DNA of 64,000 nt from a bacterium SCSIO 12643. Its GTDB lineage: Bacteria > Bacteroidota > Bacteroidia > Flavobacteriales_G > Salibacteraceae. This document shows, in pieces, positions 63,322 through 64,000 of this stretch. A model generated the notes under the pieces. The model saw only the letters and a program-made list of their open reading frames with translations. It did not search any database and was not told where the DNA came from. Where the stretch lies: positions 1,240,001-1,304,000 of the forward strand of contig CP073750.1 of assembly GCA_024398135.1 (NCBI GenBank). The letters run 5' to 3'. Every line of letters begins with the position of its first letter. Within the stretch, counting starts at the first letter, position 1. The position numbers and the translations under genes are program-made.

Positions 63322-64000
63322 ATGCAACGCAAAGACGCCCCTTTTGCATTGCTCTACGTGATTATATTGTTGTTTGCCCCAATTAACGTTAACGCTCAGG
63401 TTAATGCTAATTTTTCTTCAGTTCAAACCATTGGATGCAGTCCTTTAATGGTTGAATTTAACGATCTCTCCACAGGCTCGAACATTATCTATAGAAAATG
63501 GGAATTTGGAAATGGCAATATGTCCATTGGAAATAATACCCATCCTTACGTGATCTATAATTCTTCCGGATTTTATAGTGTTACACTTACCGTTTCAGAT
63601 GGAATCGATACCTCTACTGTTACCAAGACCAACCTCATCCATGTTACACCTCCCCCAACAGCCGCCATATCACTTCCGGTAAATCATGGTTGTGTTCCTG
63701 TTACTCTGAGTCCTCAAGATATTTCAACCGCATCGGTAGCTCCTATTGTTTCATGGGAATGGGATTTTGATGATGGTGCTTTATTGGACTCCAACCAAAA
63801 TGCAGTTCACACGTATCAAGTTAAAGGAAATTATTCCATTTCATTAAAAGTCACCGATTCACTGGGCTGCTCAGATTACACGATAATCTCACATCCCTTT
63901 AAAGTTTATAAGCCAAAATCGAGATTTTCTTCAATTGGTTCTCGATTCGCATGCAGTCCGCCCTTAAACGTAAACTTATCCAGCCAACCCATTGGCACCA
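63322..64000 (+). CDS. large PKD-repeat surface protein (3' end cut by window)
   Basis: 226 codons are visible from the ATG at 63322. The signal peptide ends NVNAQ (about residue 27). Two PKD-type repeats are visible, with a third beginning: WEFGNGNMSIGNNTHPYVIYN and WEWDFDDGALLDSNQNAVHTY, both followed by a typical GYxS/V strand. Paired Cys occur (GCSPL, GCVPV, GCSDY, ACSPP). The frame is open to the right edge, so a long repetitive adhesin-like protein is likely, probably with a T9SS tail outside the window. Confidence 0.9.
   Translation, partial: MQRKDAPFALLYVIILLFAPINVNAQVNANFSSVQTIGCSPLMVEFNDLSTGSNIIYRKWEFGNGNMSIGNNTHPYVIYNSSGFYSVTLTVSDGIDTSTVTKTNLIHVTPPPTAAISLPVNHGCVPVTLSPQDISTASVAPIVSWEWDFDDGALLDSNQNAVHTYQVKGNYSISLKVTDSLGCSDYTIISHPFKVYKPKSRFSSIGSRFACSPPLNVNLSSQPIGT

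Overview
The window is a chromosomal segment of an AT-rich Bacteroidota bacterium, most likely a member of Flavobacteriales. Several signs support this: type IX secretion (T9SS) C-terminal sorting domains on a subtilase (13173-15335) and a PKD-repeat protein (56833-58797), promoter-like TTG-N19-TAnnTTTG pairs of the Bacteroidota type, near absence of Shine-Dalgarno sequences, an OmpA-less TonB receptor with a carboxypeptidase-like N-terminus, and a SUF operon followed by DUF2480. I see no rRNA, tRNA, CRISPR array, insertion sequence or prophage gene. The genus cannot be fixed from the sequence alone.

Region 1 (1-6690, minus strand) is a heavy-metal efflux operon: a His-rich exported protein, a TolC-like outer-membrane channel, a small His-rich lipoprotein, a periplasmic adaptor with His-rich ends, and a CusA/CzcA-type RND pump that runs off the left edge. 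Region 2 (6809-24748) is mixed: two zinc-ribbon proteins, a GNAT enzyme, a Crp/Fnr regulator, a YceI protein, polytopic GT-C-like proteins including a tandem paralogous pair, a T9SS subtilase, a large RluA-type pseudouridine synthase, a DinB-like protein, a TetR/hydrolase divergent pair with a clear operator-like palindrome, and an ABC-F ATPase.

Region 3 (25500-35187) opens with a frameshifted DUF2237 gene and then holds an almost complete heme pathway from glutamyl-tRNA to heme: hemL and hemH on the minus strand, hemA-hemC-hemD-hemE-hemB-hemN divergently on the plus strand with overlapping or nearly touching genes, and hemJ convergent at the end. Region 4 (35242-41881) carries stress and redox genes: SRPBCC and YCII proteins, a DJ-1/AraC regulator, glutathione peroxidase with an OhrR-like regulator, and a MarR-YceI-pirin-nitroreductase-pirin cluster in which two promoters share the same palindromic core. 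It ends in an exceptionally long perfect hairpin.

Region 5 (41890-52796) holds a metal-related pair (HMA-domain protein and TonB receptor) divergent from a sufA-B-C-D-S-E-T Fe-S assembly operon with a well-formed promoter and two palindromes, then DUF389 and DUF2480 genes. Heme and Fe-S biosynthesis, metal efflux and metal-linked outer-membrane transport therefore lie close together. Region 6 (52860-64000) is envelope and surface related: rfbB, a GT2 glycosyltransferase, a GT-C-like protein fused to MORN repeats, two PKD-repeat surface proteins, an ECF sigma factor overlapping a gene for a predicted trans-envelope anti-sigma/beta-barrel protein, and an exported dikinase-like protein whose domain order (phosphohistidine domain before ATP-grasp domain) resembles glucan water dikinases rather than PEP synthase. 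This last group is the most promising candidate for undescribed biology here.
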